Assembly: GCF_900142385.1 (NCBI RefSeq)
Contig: NZ_FRAQ01000003.1
Location: forward strand, 186,001 to 250,000
DNA length: 64,000 nt
Origin: Marinobacter antarcticus
Lineage (GTDB): Bacteria; Pseudomonadota; Gammaproteobacteria; Pseudomonadales; Oleiphilaceae
Direction of reading: 5' to 3'
Shown: positions 1-10,531 of the stretch, piece after piece
Layout of the letters: each line of letters opens with the position of its first letter
Numbering within the stretch: position 1 is the first letter of the stretch
The notes under the pieces: generated by a model
What the model saw: only the letters and a program-made list of their open reading frames with translations
The model's database searches: none
Told to the model about the DNA's origin: nothing
Translations under genes and position numbers: made by a program

Positions 1-2
1 CA

Positions 3-1436
3 TCACTCACTCAGAGGGTGCCAGCTTTTTTTCTGCTGATGCTGGCAGCCATTCTGATGGTGGCCTGGAGTCAGGTAGGTTTCGCTCGAGGCCTGCCGGA
101 TTTTACAGATCTGGTTGAGGAAAATGCAGGCGCGGTCGTCAATATAAGTACCACCAGCGCCCCCGCTGTGGGTAACACCCGCTTTCACAACTTGCCTTTT
201 GATGAGCGGCAGCTCGACCAGTTGCCGGAGTTTTTCCAGGATTTTTTTCGTGGCCCCCAGTCACCCTTTGGCGGAGCACCGGGTAATGCTCAGCCGCGGC
301 GCTCTATGGGCTCAGGGTTTATTGTTTCCGCCGATGGCTATGTGTTGACCAACAATCATGTGGTTGAAGGTGCTGATGAGATTATTGTCCGGCTCAACGA
401 CCGTCGTGAGTTGCCGGCAACTTTGGTTGGCACAGATCCCCGCTCGGATATGGCCGTTTTGAAAATCGAGAACGGGGACGACCTGCCTGTTGTAAAAACA
501 GGGCGCTCCAAAGACCTCAAAGTTGGTGAATGGGTGGTTGCGATCGGGTCGCCGTTTGGCTTTGATTACACCGTCACGGCCGGCATCGTCAGTGCACTTG
601 GCCGTTCACTTCCTTCAGAAAACTACGTGCCGTTTATTCAGACCGATGTTGCCATCAACCCGGGTAACTCCGGTGGTCCGCTATTCAATCTCGACGGCGA
701 AGTCATTGGTATTAACTCGCAGATCTACACTCGCTCTGGTGGTTTCATGGGGGTTTCGTTTGCTATTCCCATTGATGATGCCATGAGCGTATTTCGCCAG
801 ATTCGCGATAAGGGTGTTGTTTCCCGTGGCTGGCTGGGCGTTCTGATTCAGGAGGTGAATCGTGATCTGGCTGAGTCGTTCGGGCTCAAACGCCCGAGGG
901 GTGCGTTGATTGCAGAAGTTATGGATGGCTCGCCGGCTGAGGAGGGTGGCTTGCAGTCTGGTGATATCGTTCTTGAGTACGATGGTGACGATATTCAACT
1001 CTCGTCGGATCTGCCGCCTATGGTGGGCCGCACCCCGGTAGGTGAGACGGCTCGCCTCACTGTTCTTCGTAGCGGAAAAGAAATCGCACTGGACGTGGAA
1101 ATTGGCGAGCTACCGGATGAAGGCGGTGCCCGGCAAGCCGCTCCCTCTGGTGGCAGCTCTTCAACCGCGCCCCTGGGGTTGACTGTTGAGCCTTTGCCGT
1201 CGGACCTTGCGGATTCTATTGGTGTATCCGGCGGTGTTGTAGTGACCGGTGTTGGCAGAGGGCCGGCCTATAATGCCGGCATTCGCGACCGGGATGTGAT
1301 TACCGAGATCAACAGGAAAGCGGTGTCGTCGGTCGAGGATTTCCGGAAGGTGGTGAGATCACTGCCTGAAGGGCAAGCGGTATCCGTTCGCGTAGTGCGC
1401 CAGGGCAGGGCAATCTATCTTGTCATGAAACCCTGA
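3..1436 (+). CDS. mucD: Do-family periplasmic serine protease MucD/DegP (5' end off window)
   Basis: Envelope quality-control protease of the HtrA/Do family, acting in the periplasm on misfolded proteins. Counting from the GTG at 18, the catalytic triad is visible: His114 (TNNHVVEGA), Asp144 (DPRSDMAVL) and Ser218 (NPGNSGGPLF). Two PDZ domains follow, at about 260-350 and 380-470. The hydrophobic signal peptide (FFLLMLAAILMVAWSQ) has no positively charged n-region if GTG 18 is used, and no spaced ribosome site precedes that GTG. The frame stays open to base 3, so the true start is probably left of the window and the gene is partial here. In Pseudomonas mucD closes the algU-mucA-mucB operon; whether that holds here lies outside the window. 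Identity is strong, the start is unresolved. Confidence 0.93.
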   Translation, partial: SLTQRVPAFFLLMLAAILMVAWSQVGFARGLPDFTDLVEENAGAVVNISTTSAPAVGNTRFHNLPFDERQLDQLPEFFQDFFRGPQSPFGGAPGNAQPRRSMGSGFIVSADGYVLTNNHVVEGADEIIVRLNDRRELPATLVGTDPRSDMAVLKIENGDDLPVVKTGRSKDLKVGEWVVAIGSPFGFDYTVTAGIVSALGRSLPSENYVPFIQTDVAINPGNSGGPLFNLDGEVIGINSQIYTRSGGFMGVSFAIPIDDAMSVFRQIRDKGVVSRGWLGVLIQEVNRDLAESFGLKRPRGALIAEVMDGSPAEEGGLQSGDIVLEYDGDDIQLSSDLPPMVGRTPVGETARLTVLRSGKEIALDVEIGELPDEGGARQAAPSGGSSSTAPLGLTVEPLPSDLADSIGVSGGVVVTGVGRGPAYNAGIRDRDVITEINRKAVSSVEDFRKVVRSLPEGQAVSVRVVRQGRAIYLVMKP

Positions 1437-1471
1437 TAGTAATGATCTGAGCGGTCACCATTATTGCAAGA

Positions 1472-1516
1472 AGCCTCCAGGCCTGATGTTAAAAACGACA
1501 GTCTTGGGGGCTTTTG
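1472..1516 (+). terminator. probable rho-independent terminator after mucD
   Basis: A 10-bp stem with two G-T wobbles (AGCCTCCAGG at 1472-1481 against CTTGGGGGCT at 1503-1512) ends in TTTG. The loop is long, about 21 bases, so efficiency is uncertain. Confidence 0.4.
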
Positions 1517-1523
1517 TTATACT
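1495..1523 (+). promoter_or_regulatory. possible sigma-70 promoter for the CHASE-GGDEF-EAL gene
   Basis: ACGACA at 1495-1500, then a 17-base spacer and TATACT at 1518-1523. The -10 is good and the -35 matches 4 of 6. A transcript from here would start near 1530, which favours the ATG at 1573 over the one at 1486. It overlaps the proposed mucD terminator. Confidence 0.35.
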
Positions 1524-1572
1524 GGCCGGCTACAATAAAACAGAACGGCCACGGAATGGACCAGATCAGATT

Positions 1573-4296
1573 ATGAACAGAATGGACCTCCCCCTCCTGC
1601 AACTTCTGAAACCCCGTAATGCCTGGCTTGCCTGGCTGCTTCTGGTCGTGGCGATCGCCGTAACCGTCGTGTCGTGGCAGTTTTCCATCCGTCTGGTAGA
1701 AGATCGTACTGAAGCCCGGTTCCGAACCCAGTCGCTGCAATTGAAAACCGCCATTGAGGAACGGCTGCTTAACTATGAGCAGGTTCTGGCAGGCAGCGCC
1801 GGTCTTTTCGCGGTCGCGGGTAAGGTGTCCCGTGATCAGTGGCGGGAGTATGTTGATAAGGTCGACATTAACCGCTATTACCCGGGTATTCAGGGCATCG
1901 GGTATGTTGAGCGTATTGAAGTGCGGGAGATGGCCGATCACATTGCGTCGGTGCGTGCAGAAGGTGTTCCTAAATATCTTGTGAAACCACTGGGAACCGG
2001 ACCTTTCTATTACCCCATGGTGTACCTCGAACCCGGAACCGAAAGTAATCGGTCAGCGCTGGGTTATGACGCCTTCAGTGACCCGGTTCACCGCAAGGCC
2101 ATGGAGCGGTCGCGTGACAACGCAATTCCGACGGTAACGGCTAAAGTTGTTCTGGTTCAGGAAGAGCTGGAAGAGGGGCAGGCCAGCTTCCTTATGTATT
2201 ACCCTGTTTTCCAGGGTGGTGTGGTGCCGGATATACGGGCAGAACGTCGCATGATGCTGGCGGGCTTCGTGTTCAGTGCGTTTCGCATGAACAACCTTCT
2301 TGACGGCATCATCGGCCTGATTTCGCCGTTTCTCGATGTTCGCATCTACGATAACGGTGCGGTCGCCCGTAAAAATCTGATGTACGGCTCGAACCTGGGC
2401 TCCCTGGATAATGAGTTCAGTTTTGAAATGAGCCAGACCGTAAGCCATGGCGGGCGGGACTGGTTGCTGCAAACCCGATCCACTCCGGCCTTTGACTATC
2501 TGGCATCAGATCCTCGTCCGTCGATCGTGCTTGGCAGCGGTGTTGTTATAAGCCTGTTGCTTTTTGCTGTATCACTGGTGCTGATACATTCGCGCCTCAT
2601 GGCGCAGATCGGTGCCGGGCGTTATCGCGCTATTACGGAGGGCGCGGCTAACGTTACGCTGGTTATGGATGAGCACGGAACGCCGCTTTATGCCAGCCCG
2701 TCCTGTTTTGATATTCTCGGATTTGACCCCGACGAAGTTCAGGCGATTGCGCTGGAAAGTCTTGTGCACGAGGACGACTGGCCCCAGCTGCAACAGGGCT
2801 TTGATGATGCCGTAGAGGCACCAGGCAAGCAGATGACGGTTATCCGGGCGCGTATCCGCGATGCTGCTGACAACTGGCGCGACATGGAGGGTACCTATAC
2901 CGCCATGCTGACAGTGCCTGGCGTTAACGGTGTGGTGCTGAGTCTGCGTGACCTGACCCAACTGAAAGCGGCCCAGTCCGAGTTGCACCGTCTTGCGTTT
3001 TACGATCCCCTTACCGGGCTGGCCAACCGCCAGTTATTCCGTGATCGTCTCAACAGTGTGGTGCGCCGGAGTCGCAGAAGCGGCGAGCCGGCAGCTCTGA
3101 TGTTCCTGGACCTTGATGGTTTCAAGCGTATTAACGATACCCTTGGTCATGAAGCGGGCGACGAGCTTCTGTGTCAAGTGGCACAATGGCTTGAGGGTTG
3201 TGTGCGTGAAGAAGATTCTGTGGCAAGGCTTGGCGGTGATGAGTTTGTTGTGTTGCTGTCAGAGGTCAGTGGCACAGACGCTGCCTCCAAGGTTGCGGAA
3301 ACCATTCTGCGCAGATTGTGCCAGCGGATTCGACTGAGTGATCATGAGGTGGGTATTACGGTCAGTATCGGCGTCACCATGATTTCCCTCGATAGCGAAG
3401 ATCCCGGTACTTTGATGAAATATGCGGATCTGGCTATGTACCGGGCCAAGGAAATGGGTCGCAACACTTACCAGTTCTTTACCCCTGCCATGAATATCAA
3501 AGCCGCACGCCGTTTACTGCAGCAGGAAGAACTGGCGAGCGCCCTCGAGGGTGAGCGTTTTGTTCTGCATTACCAGCCAAAGGTGGATCTGGTCAGTGAG
3601 CGGGTAATTGGTGTTGAAGCCTTCCTGCGCTGGCATCACCCCGAGAAGGGTCTGGTGTCGGCGCAGCAGTTTATTGGTCTGGCCGAAGAAACAGGGCTGA
3701 TTGTACGTCTCGGTGAAATGGCATTGCGCCAGGCCTGTATTCAGGTTCAGGCGCTGGAGCGGGCGGGCTTTGAAGCCCTGAAAATGGCGGTCAACCTGTC
3801 GGTAAGGCAGATCACAGATTCCCGTTTTCTCGATATGGTCCGGCAGGTAATTACTGAGACCGGTGTTTCACCAGAGAAGCTGGAACTGGAAATGCCAGTG
3901 GAGTTGCTGAATGAAGATCCGCGCATGCTGCGTGAGCTCCTTGTATCGCTTAATGACCTTGGCGTCTGCCTGATTCTGGACGATTTCGGAGCTGGCTCAT
4001 GCTCCCTGGTTGCTTTGCAGCAACTTCCTCTCGATGTTATAAAAATTGATCACCGGTTTATCCGCGATATTCCGTACAATGTAAGCGCAACCGATGTGGC
4101 TTCTGCGGTGATTGCGCTGGCGCAGAAACTCCACCTTACCGTGGTGGCTGAGGGAGTAGAAACACCGCAACAACTGAGCTTCCTGAAATCGGCAGGGTGC
4201 ACCCAGTGCCAGGGCAACCTCTTCAGTTACCCGCTGGATGAAGATGCGCTGATTGGCTTTCTTATCCGGCAATATGAGCGCCCTCTTATTTCCTGA
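1573..4296 (+). CDS. membrane CHASE-PAS-GGDEF-EAL cyclic-di-GMP protein
   Basis: Membrane-bound c-di-GMP turnover protein of about 907 residues. From the ATG at 1573 the order is: TM segment (about 15-37), a periplasmic CHASE-type sensor (about 60-290), a second TM (about 310-335), PAS (about 345-460), GGDEF (about 470-640) and EAL (about 650-900). The cyclase motif GGDEF is intact near 554, and an RxxD inhibitory site (REED) lies five residues before it. The EAL half is off-consensus: EAF for EAL near 682, EMPV where EITE is usual, and GAGSCSL in place of GTGYSSL. The DD, KID and EGVE elements remain, so phosphodiesterase activity is doubtful but not excluded. An upstream ATG at 1486 would add 29 poorly conserved residues and precede the proposed promoter. 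Confidence 0.85.
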   Translation: MNRMDLPLLQLLKPRNAWLAWLLLVVAIAVTVVSWQFSIRLVEDRTEARFRTQSLQLKTAIEERLLNYEQVLAGSAGLFAVAGKVSRDQWREYVDKVDINRYYPGIQGIGYVERIEVREMADHIASVRAEGVPKYLVKPLGTGPFYYPMVYLEPGTESNRSALGYDAFSDPVHRKAMERSRDNAIPTVTAKVVLVQEELEEGQASFLMYYPVFQGGVVPDIRAERRMMLAGFVFSAFRMNNLLDGIIGLISPFLDVRIYDNGAVARKNLMYGSNLGSLDNEFSFEMSQTVSHGGRDWLLQTRSTPAFDYLASDPRPSIVLGSGVVISLLLFAVSLVLIHSRLMAQIGAGRYRAITEGAANVTLVMDEHGTPLYASPSCFDILGFDPDEVQAIALESLVHEDDWPQLQQGFDDAVEAPGKQMTVIRARIRDAADNWRDMEGTYTAMLTVPGVNGVVLSLRDLTQLKAAQSELHRLAFYDPLTGLANRQLFRDRLNSVVRRSRRSGEPAALMFLDLDGFKRINDTLGHEAGDELLCQVAQWLEGCVREEDSVARLGGDEFVVLLSEVSGTDAASKVAETILRRLCQRIRLSDHEVGITVSIGVTMISLDSEDPGTLMKYADLAMYRAKEMGRNTYQFFTPAMNIKAARRLLQQEELASALEGERFVLHYQPKVDLVSERVIGVEAFLRWHHPEKGLVSAQQFIGLAEETGLIVRLGEMALRQACIQVQALERAGFEALKMAVNLSVRQITDSRFLDMVRQVITETGVSPEKLELEMPVELLNEDPRMLRELLVSLNDLGVCLILDDFGAGSCSLVALQQLPLDVIKIDHRFIRDIPYNVSATDVASAVIALAQKLHLTVVAEGVETPQQLSFLKSAGCTQCQGNLFSYPLDEDALIGFLIRQYERPLIS

Positions 4297-4401
4297 TCAT
4301 GGCAATGGCGGCCGGTAACCGGTAAAATCACGCCTGCCCCGGATCCTGATAGTGGTCTCTCCGGGCCCAATCCTTCGTATTATTATGAGTATTCATTGTC
4401 T

Positions 4402-6204
4402 GTGACTGAACTGAGCCGAATCCGTAACTTCTCCATTATCGCCCACATTGACCATGGAAAATCCACACTTGCAGACCGTTTTATCCAGGTTTGCGGAGGC
4501 CTGACCAAGAGGGAAATGGCCGAACAGGTGCTGGACTCCATGGATCTGGAGCGGGAACGGGGCATCACCATCAAGGCTCAGAGCGTTACGCTGCATTACA
4601 CGGCCAGGGATGGTCAGGTATACAAACTGAACTTTATCGATACCCCTGGTCATGTGGATTTTTCCTACGAGGTGTCGCGCTCTTTGTATGCCTGTGAAGG
4701 TGCGCTGCTGGTTGTGGATGCAGGCCAGGGCGTGGAAGCGCAGTCTGTCGCCAATTGCTACACTGCTATCGAGCAGGGTCTGGAAGTTGTACCGGTTCTG
4801 AACAAGATGGACTTGCCCCAGGCTGAGCCAGAGCGGGTTGCTGCTGAAATAGAAGACATCATCGGTATTGATGCCTCAAGTGCGGTGCGCTGCTCGGCCA
4901 AGAGCGGCATGGGTGTTGAAGATGTTCTGGAAGATCTGATCCAGAAAATACCACCACCCCAAGGCGATCGCTCAGCTCCGCTGCAAGCGCTGATCATCGA
5001 TTCCTGGTTCGATAATTATCTGGGCGTTGTCTCTCTTGTCCGCGTTACCCAGGGCATTATGAAAAAAGGCGACAAGATCGTTCTCAAATCCACGGGCAAG
5101 GCCTGGAACGCGGACAAGGTGGGGATTTTTAATCCCAAACCCCATGATACCGGCATACTGGAAGCCGGCGATGTGGGCTTTGTTGTTGCGGGGATCAAGG
5201 ATATACACGGTGCGCCGGTGGGTGACACCATCGTGCATCACAAGTTTGCCGCAGAGACGCCGATGTTGCCGGGGTTCAAGAAGGTGCAGCCGCAGGTCTA
5301 TGCTGGCCTGTTCCCGGTAAGCGCTGACGACTACAACGATTTTCGCGACGCGCTGGAAAAACTCACGCTGAACGATGCTTCACTGTTTTACGAACCTGAA
5401 AGCTCCGATGCTTTGGGCTTTGGGTTTCGTTGTGGTTTCCTGGGCATGCTGCACATGGAGATCATTCAGGAGCGGCTGGAGCGTGAATACGATATTAATC
5501 TGATTACCACCGCGCCCACGGTTATATACGAAGTGCTGACTCGCCTGGGCGAGACGCTGTCGGTGGACAGCCCCTCAAAGTTGCCGGATATTGGCTCGAT
5601 TGAGGAAATGCGCGAGCCCATCGTCGAAGCGAACATTCTGGTGCCCCAGGAACACTTGGGTAATGTGATTGCCCTGTGTGAAGAGAAGCGGGGGGTTCAG
5701 AAAAATATGCACTTTACGACCAACCAGGTGCAGTTAACCTATGAGCTCCCGATGGCAGAGGTGGTGCTTGATTTCTTTGATCGTATAAAATCTGCCAGCC
5801 GCGGGTTTGCCTCATTGGACTACCACTTCGTTCGTTTCCAGCAAGCGAACCTTGTGCGTCTTGATGTGCTTATAAACGGTGAGCGCGTGGATGCGCTGGC
5901 TCTGATCGTCCATAAAGAACAGGCGAACTACAAGGGGCGCCAGCTCATAGAGAAGATGAAAGAGCTGATCCCCCGGCAGATGTTTGATATTGCAATCCAG
6001 GCCGCCATTGGAAACCAGATTGTGTCGAGGGTCAGTGTAAAGGCGCTGCGCAAAAACGTAACTGCAAAATGTTACGGCGGAGATGTCAGTCGCAAGAAAA
6101 AACTGCTCCAGAAGCAGAAGGAAGGCAAAAAACGCATGAAGCAACTGGGTAATGTTGAGGTGCCTCAGGAAGCGTTCCTTGCCGTATTGAAAGTCGATAA
6201 TTAA
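4402..6204 (+). CDS. lepA: elongation factor 4 (LepA)
   Basis: Ribosome-associated translational GTPase that back-translocates or rescues stalled ribosomes. About 600 residues, the normal length. The N-terminus carries the P-loop region (AHIDHGKST), a DTPGH G3 motif and NKMD G4 motif; the C-terminal LepA-specific domain with basic [16 protein letters not shown] is present. I prefer the GTG at 4402 (MTELSRIRN), which matches the family N-terminus; a TTG at 4396 would add two residues. No clear Shine-Dalgarno is visible for either. It is followed after 11 bases by lepB, the usual lepA-lepB pairing, so co-transcription with lepB, the DUF4845 gene, rnc, era, recO and pdxJ is likely. Confidence 0.96.
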   Translation: MTELSRIRNFSIIAHIDHGKSTLADRFIQVCGGLTKREMAEQVLDSMDLERERGITIKAQSVTLHYTARDGQVYKLNFIDTPGHVDFSYEVSRSLYACEGALLVVDAGQGVEAQSVANCYTAIEQGLEVVPVLNKMDLPQAEPERVAAEIEDIIGIDASSAVRCSAKSGMGVEDVLEDLIQKIPPPQGDRSAPLQALIIDSWFDNYLGVVSLVRVTQGIMKKGDKIVLKSTGKAWNADKVGIFNPKPHDTGILEAGDVGFVVAGIKDIHGAPVGDTIVHHKFAAETPMLPGFKKVQPQVYAGLFPVSADDYNDFRDALEKLTLNDASLFYEPESSDALGFGFRCGFLGMLHMEIIQERLEREYDINLITTAPTVIYEVLTRLGETLSVDSPSKLPDIGSIEEMREPIVEANILVPQEHLGNVIALCEEKRGVQKNMHFTTNQVQLTYELPMAEVVLDFFDRIKSASRGFASLDYHFVRFQQANLVRLDVLINGERVDALALIVHKEQANYKGRQLIEKMKELIPRQMFDIAIQAAIGNQIVSRVSVKALRKNVTAKCYGGDVSRKKKLLQKQKEGKKRMKQLGNVEVPQEAFLAVLKVDN

Positions 6205-6215
6205 AAGGCATATGG

Positions 6216-6995
6216 ATGGATATTGATTTTCCACTGGTTCTGGTGGTTCTGACCTTCGTGTCAGGGCTGATCTGGCTGGCAGACATACTGTTTTGGCGTA
6301 AGCGTCGTCTTGCAGCATCCCCTGCAGATGCGGCTCACGGCGAAGAAGCGCCAAAAGAGCCCTACCTGGTCGATCTCAGTCGTTCGTTTTTCCCGGTACT
6401 GGCTATTGTGCTGGTGCTCAGGTCTTTTCTGGTGGAGCCCTTCCAGATTCCTTCAGGCTCCATGCTGCCAACGCTGGAAGTCGGCGATTTTATTCTGGTC
6501 AACAAGTATGCCTATGGCCTGCGTTTGCCGGTTGTCGGAACCAAGGTTCTTGATATTGGGGATCCGGCCCGGGGTGATGTGATGGTATTCCGCTATCCCA
6601 AGGACGGCGAAACCAACTACATCAAACGCGTGATTGGCCTTCCCGGGGACACAGTGCGCTATCGCAACAAGCAGCTTTTCATCAACGACCAGCAGATTGA
6701 AAGCGAGTTTGTTGTGCGCCTGCCACCGGTAGAAGTGCGCCGGGAAGATTTGGGCGCGGTTGAGCACGATATTTTCCTGACCATGGGGCGTCCGGGCACC
6801 GCCGGTGAAGGCGAGTGGCAGATACCGGAAGGGCATTATTTCATGATGGGTGATAACCGTGACAACAGTAACGACAGTCGTTACTGGGGTACGGTTCCGG
6901 ATAAACTGATTGTGGGTAAGGCTTTTGGGATCTGGATGCACTGGGAATCCATCACCAGTCTGCCATCCTTCAAGCGTGTGGGCGGTATTGAGTAA
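6216..6995 (+). CDS. lepB: signal peptidase I
   Basis: Inner-membrane leader peptidase that cleaves signal peptides from exported proteins. 259 residues. Two N-terminal hydrophobic segments (about 5-27 and 62-78) anchor it. The catalytic Ser82 lies in PSGSMLPTLEVGDFI and the general base Lys137 in YIKRVIGLPGD, and the family box GDNRDNSNDSR is near the C-terminus. It starts 11 bases after lepA, with AAAAGG upstream of the ATG. Confidence 0.96.
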   Translation: MDIDFPLVLVVLTFVSGLIWLADILFWRKRRLAASPADAAHGEEAPKEPYLVDLSRSFFPVLAIVLVLRSFLVEPFQIPSGSMLPTLEVGDFILVNKYAYGLRLPVVGTKVLDIGDPARGDVMVFRYPKDGETNYIKRVIGLPGDTVRYRNKQLFINDQQIESEFVVRLPPVEVRREDLGAVEHDIFLTMGRPGTAGEGEWQIPEGHYFMMGDNRDNSNDSRYWGTVPDKLIVGKAFGIWMHWESITSLPSFKRVGGIE

Positions 6996-7022
6996 TTCTG
7001 ACTATTCTGGAGTTCAGTTGTA

Positions 7023-7412
7023 ATGAAGAAAAATAATCTTTCCGCCATGGGCCGCCAGGGTGGTGCCTCAGCGCTTGTTATTCTGATTATGGTGCTGTTT
7101 TTCGGCAGCCTGTTGTCCCTGCTCTTAAAGGTTGGGCCAGCTTACATGGATGATCTTACCATTCAGGAAGCTCTGGAAAGTCTGGATGGCACTGAGGGGT
7201 TGTCTCAGATGGGGCCGGCACAGCTCCGCACCCTTATGAACAAGCGCTTGAGCGTAAATAATGTCCGGGGCTTTGATGCCAAGGATATTTCGATTGAGAA
7301 AGACGGCGAACTTGTGGTGATCAATGTCGACTATGAAGTGCGCAACAACATTTTTCGCAATGTGGATACCGTTGTTCACTTTCAGCACAGATATGAGATG
7401 AAGGGCAAGTGA
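7023..7412 (+). CDS. DUF4845 single-pass membrane protein
   Basis: Small membrane protein of unknown function, 129 residues. A basic N-terminus precedes one long hydrophobic segment (about 18-40), and the rest is a predicted periplasmic domain ([16 protein letters not shown] onward). This family sits between lepB and rnc in many gammaproteobacteria, which is the context here. The stop overlaps the GTG start of rnc by four bases (GTGA), so translation is probably coupled. No catalytic motif is visible and I assign no function. Confidence 0.85.
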   Translation: MKKNNLSAMGRQGGASALVILIMVLFFGSLLSLLLKVGPAYMDDLTIQEALESLDGTEGLSQMGPAQLRTLMNKRLSVNNVRGFDAKDISIEKDGELVVINVDYEVRNNIFRNVDTVVHFQHRYEMKGK

Positions 7413-8098
7413 GTTCGCAGCCGGATCTGGATCAGTTACAGCGATGTCTTGGTTATCAGTTCAAGTCACCAGAGCGGCTGATGCTGGCGCTTACGCACCG
7501 GAGTTATGGCAACCAGAATAACGAACGACTGGAATTTCTCGGCGACTCGATTGTCAATATGGTTATCGCGGAGTATTTGTTCCTGAACTTCGAGAAAGCC
7601 CGGGAAGGCCAGTTGAGCCGTTTGCGGGCCAGAATGGTTAAAGGTGTAACCCTGGCCGAGATTGGCCGTGAATTCCAGTTGGGTAGTTATTTGCGCCTGG
7701 GTTCCGGTGAGCTGAAAAGCGGTGGCTTTCGTCGCGAATCCATTCTTGCCGATGCGGTGGAGTCAATTATCGGAGCCATCTATCTCGACAGTGATTTCCA
7801 CACCTGCCGGGAGCAGATACTGCGCTGGTTTGAGCGCCGGCTGGAACAGCTCGACCTTCAGGATACACAGAAAGATCCCAAGACCCGTTTGCAGGAGTAT
7901 CTTCAGTCCCGGCAGTTTCCTCTTCCCAGGTATGATGTTATTTCTGTGGACGGAGAAGCTCATAACCAGACATTTCATGTGTCCTGTGTGTTGTCTTCGC
8001 TGGACCGAACAACCAGCGGAATCGGCAACAGCCGCCGCGTGGCGGAGCAGGAAGCAGCCCGCAGCGCGCTGAAACAACTTGGCGTGGAGACACCCTGA
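7409..8098 (+). CDS. rnc: ribonuclease III
   Basis: Double-strand-specific endoribonuclease that processes rRNA precursors and some mRNAs. 229 residues. The RNase III signature [13 protein letters not shown] is near residues 34-46, with the second acidic cluster [11 protein letters not shown] at about 113-123. A double-stranded RNA-binding domain follows at about 155-225 ([11 protein letters not shown]). The GTG start overlaps the DUF4845 stop, and the TGA stop shares a base with the era ATG. The rnc-era-recO order is typical. Confidence 0.96.
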   Translation: MSSQPDLDQLQRCLGYQFKSPERLMLALTHRSYGNQNNERLEFLGDSIVNMVIAEYLFLNFEKAREGQLSRLRARMVKGVTLAEIGREFQLGSYLRLGSGELKSGGFRRESILADAVESIIGAIYLDSDFHTCREQILRWFERRLEQLDLQDTQKDPKTRLQEYLQSRQFPLPRYDVISVDGEAHNQTFHVSCVLSSLDRTTSGIGNSRRVAEQEAARSALKQLGVETP

Positions 8099-9015
8099 TG
8101 AACGATATTACCCGTCCGGAGAATCCCGATAGCCGTTGTGGTTTTGTGGCCATTGTTGGTCGCCCCAACGTAGGCAAGTCGACGCTGCTGAACCATATTC
8201 TGGGCCAGAAGCTGAGCATTACCTCCCGCAAACCACAAACCACTCGCCATAAGGTACTGGGAATCAAAACCGTGGGTCCGGTGCAGGCGATTTACGTAGA
8301 TACACCCGGCATGCATGTGGAAGAGCCCAGGGCTATTAACCGGTACATGAACAAAGCGGCCACTTCTGCACTTTCTGGTGTGGATGTGGTGGTATTCGTG
8401 GTGGATCAGCTTGCCTGGACCACTGCTGACGAGATGGTACTGGAGAAACTGAGCAAGCTGGAATGCCCGGTTATTCTGGCGGTGAATAAAGTTGACCGGA
8501 TTGAGAAGCGGGAAAACCTGTTGCCGCACTTGGACATGCTTTCCAGAAAGCGTGAGTTTGCCGAAATTATTCCTATGTCGGCGCTGAAGCAAACCAACCT
8601 GAAGCCGCTGGAAGAAGCGGTTGGTCGTTTCCTGCCTGAGAGCGTCCACTTCTACCCCGATGATCAGATAACCGACCGGAGCGAGCGTTTTCTGGCCTCG
8701 GAAATGGTGCGTGAAAAAATTACTCGCCAGCTCGGGGCCGAGCTACCTTATTCTGTTGCGGTAGAAATTGAAGAGTTCAAGCGTGACGGCAAGACGCTGC
8801 ATATCTCTGCGCTGATTCTTGTGGAGCGCGAGGGCCAGAAAAAAATCATGATCGGCGATAAAGGTGACAGGTTGCGGAGCATCGGCCAGGACGCCAGAGC
8901 CGATATGGAGCGCATGTTTGACAGCAAGGTCATGCTGCGGCTTTGGGTGAAAGTGAAACGCGGCTGGGCAGACAGTGATCGCGCGCTGAAAAGTCTGGGC
9001 ATGAACGACCTCTGA
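8098..9015 (+). CDS. era: GTPase Era
   Basis: Essential GTPase that binds the 3' end of 16S rRNA during 30S maturation. 305 residues. G motifs are visible: GRPNVGKST (G1), DTPGMH (G3), NKVD (G4) and SALK (G5). The C-terminal KH domain contains the GxxG loop region [11 protein letters not shown]. Translation starts on the base shared with the rnc stop codon. An interior region binds the membrane-associated assembly factors in homologues, but nothing unusual is seen here. Confidence 0.96.
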   Translation: MNDITRPENPDSRCGFVAIVGRPNVGKSTLLNHILGQKLSITSRKPQTTRHKVLGIKTVGPVQAIYVDTPGMHVEEPRAINRYMNKAATSALSGVDVVVFVVDQLAWTTADEMVLEKLSKLECPVILAVNKVDRIEKRENLLPHLDMLSRKREFAEIIPMSALKQTNLKPLEEAVGRFLPESVHFYPDDQITDRSERFLASEMVREKITRQLGAELPYSVAVEIEEFKRDGKTLHISALILVEREGQKKIMIGDKGDRLRSIGQDARADMERMFDSKVMLRLWVKVKRGWADSDRALKSLGMNDL

Positions 9016-9039
9016 GGCCGCTATGCCCCTTGAGGCACT

Positions 9040-9771
9040 ATGAAAAGAGACGCGCAGCAGCAAGAGCCCGCTTATGTGATGCACCGGCGACCCTGGCGGG
9101 AAACCAGCCTCCTGGTCGATCTGTTTACGCTCAATCACGGTCGTATGAGCGTGATTGCCCGAGGTGCCAGCAGCAGCAAGAGCCCGCTCAAAGCGCAGCT
9201 CCAACCCTTTCAGCCCCTCGTGTTGGGCTGGGTAGGGCGCGGTGACCTGAAAACCCTGACCCAGGTGGATGTGCGCGATGGCCCCATATTGCGTCGCACC
9301 GTATCCTTGTACAGCGGCTTGTATCTGAATGAACTGATGCAGCGGATATTACCCCAGGAAGACCCTCACCCAACTCTTTTTGCGGCTTACATTGAGGCGC
9401 TTGCGTTGCTCGCGGAAACGTCTGATGTAGAGCCGGTGTTACGGAAGTTCGAACAAGCGTTTGCTGCGGCTCTGGGTTACGATTTTGCCTGGGACCTGGC
9501 GACGGATACTGGTCACACCATCAGTGCAACACACTCCTATTGCTACGATCCCGAACAGGGTATTGTCGCTGCTGTCTCTGCCGGTGTCCGGTTGCAGAAC
9601 TTGCCCGGAGATGCGCTGCTTGCGCTTGCAGACGGAGATTATGAGGCCGTCGCAAGCCGCCGGGTCTCAAAGCGGGTTATGCGCATACTGACAGATTACC
9701 TGCTGCAGGGGCGTCCGTTGAACAGTCGCAGTCTTTTCAGTCATCCCAGGGGAGAACGACATGAATCCTAG
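9040..9771 (+). CDS. recO: DNA repair protein RecO
   Basis: Recombination mediator of the RecFOR pathway that loads RecA onto SSB-coated DNA. 243 residues, the family length. The N-terminal OB fold starts at [19 protein letters not shown], and [11 protein letters not shown] is the typical second strand. The rest is helical. It follows era after 24 bases with TTGAGG ahead of the ATG, and its end overlaps pdxJ by 11 bases. Confidence 0.93.
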   Translation: MKRDAQQQEPAYVMHRRPWRETSLLVDLFTLNHGRMSVIARGASSSKSPLKAQLQPFQPLVLGWVGRGDLKTLTQVDVRDGPILRRTVSLYSGLYLNELMQRILPQEDPHPTLFAAYIEALALLAETSDVEPVLRKFEQAFAAALGYDFAWDLATDTGHTISATHSYCYDPEQGIVAAVSAGVRLQNLPGDALLALADGDYEAVASRRVSKRVMRILTDYLLQGRPLNSRSLFSHPRGERHES

Positions 9772-10501
9772 AGTATTGCTTGGTGTCAATATTGACCATA
9801 TTGCCACTTTACGTGAGGCCCGGGGGACCCGTTACCCTGACCCGGTTCAGGCTGCCCTGTTGGCGGAGGAAGCTGGCGCAGACGGCATAACGATCCACCC
9901 CAGAGAAGACCGGCGCCATATCCAGGATCGCGATGTATTGCTGCTGAAACAAGTGCTTCAGACGAAAATGAATCTTGAGATGGCGGTCACTGACGCCATG
10001 CTGGATTTTGCAGAGCAAGTCCGGCCTGAATGCGTTTGCCTGGTTCCCGAAAAGCGGGAAGAGTTGACGACCGAAGGCGGGCTTGATGTGGAAGGCCAGG
10101 AGGGTCGTGTGGCCAGTGCCTGCGAACGACTGGCCAAACTGGGCGCAGAAGTTTCTCTCTTTATTGATCCGGATCGCGCGCAGATTGATGCAGCGGTGCG
10201 CTGTGGTGCTCCGGTTATCGAGCTCCATACCGGAGAGTATGCTGAGGCTGTGGGCGCAGAAGCGGAAGACGCGGCATTCAAGGTCCTGGTTGAAGCGGTT
10301 ACTTACGCTCGCAAAAAGGGGCTGATTGTAAATGCAGGCCATGGCCTGCATTATCACAATACTGAGCGGGTTGCCGCTATTCCTGGTATTAATGAACTTA
10401 ATATTGGCCACGCGATTATTGCCAGAGCGGTATTTTGCGGCCTTAAAGAAGCGGTCCGGGATATGAAGGCGATCCTTGATCGGGCGCGTGGAAGAGCCTG
10501 A
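9761..10501 (+). CDS. pdxJ: pyridoxine 5'-phosphate synthase
   Basis: Condenses 1-deoxyxylulose 5-phosphate with 3-amino-2-oxopropyl phosphate to pyridoxine 5'-phosphate in the DXP-dependent vitamin B6 route. 246 residues. Recognised by [17 protein letters not shown] at the N-terminus, [12 protein letters not shown], and ELHTGEYA in the barrel. A ribosome site (AGGGGAGA) lies inside the end of recO. It is the last gene of the lepA-to-pdxJ run and is convergent with gacS, whose stop lies 30 bases away. Confidence 0.96.
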   Translation: MNPRVLLGVNIDHIATLREARGTRYPDPVQAALLAEEAGADGITIHPREDRRHIQDRDVLLLKQVLQTKMNLEMAVTDAMLDFAEQVRPECVCLVPEKREELTTEGGLDVEGQEGRVASACERLAKLGAEVSLFIDPDRAQIDAAVRCGAPVIELHTGEYAEAVGAEAEDAAFKVLVEAVTYARKKGLIVNAGHGLHYHNTERVAAIPGINELNIGHAIIARAVFCGLKEAVRDMKAILDRARGRA

Positions 10502-10531
10502 TCAGCCCTGGTGGTGATATACGGAACACCA

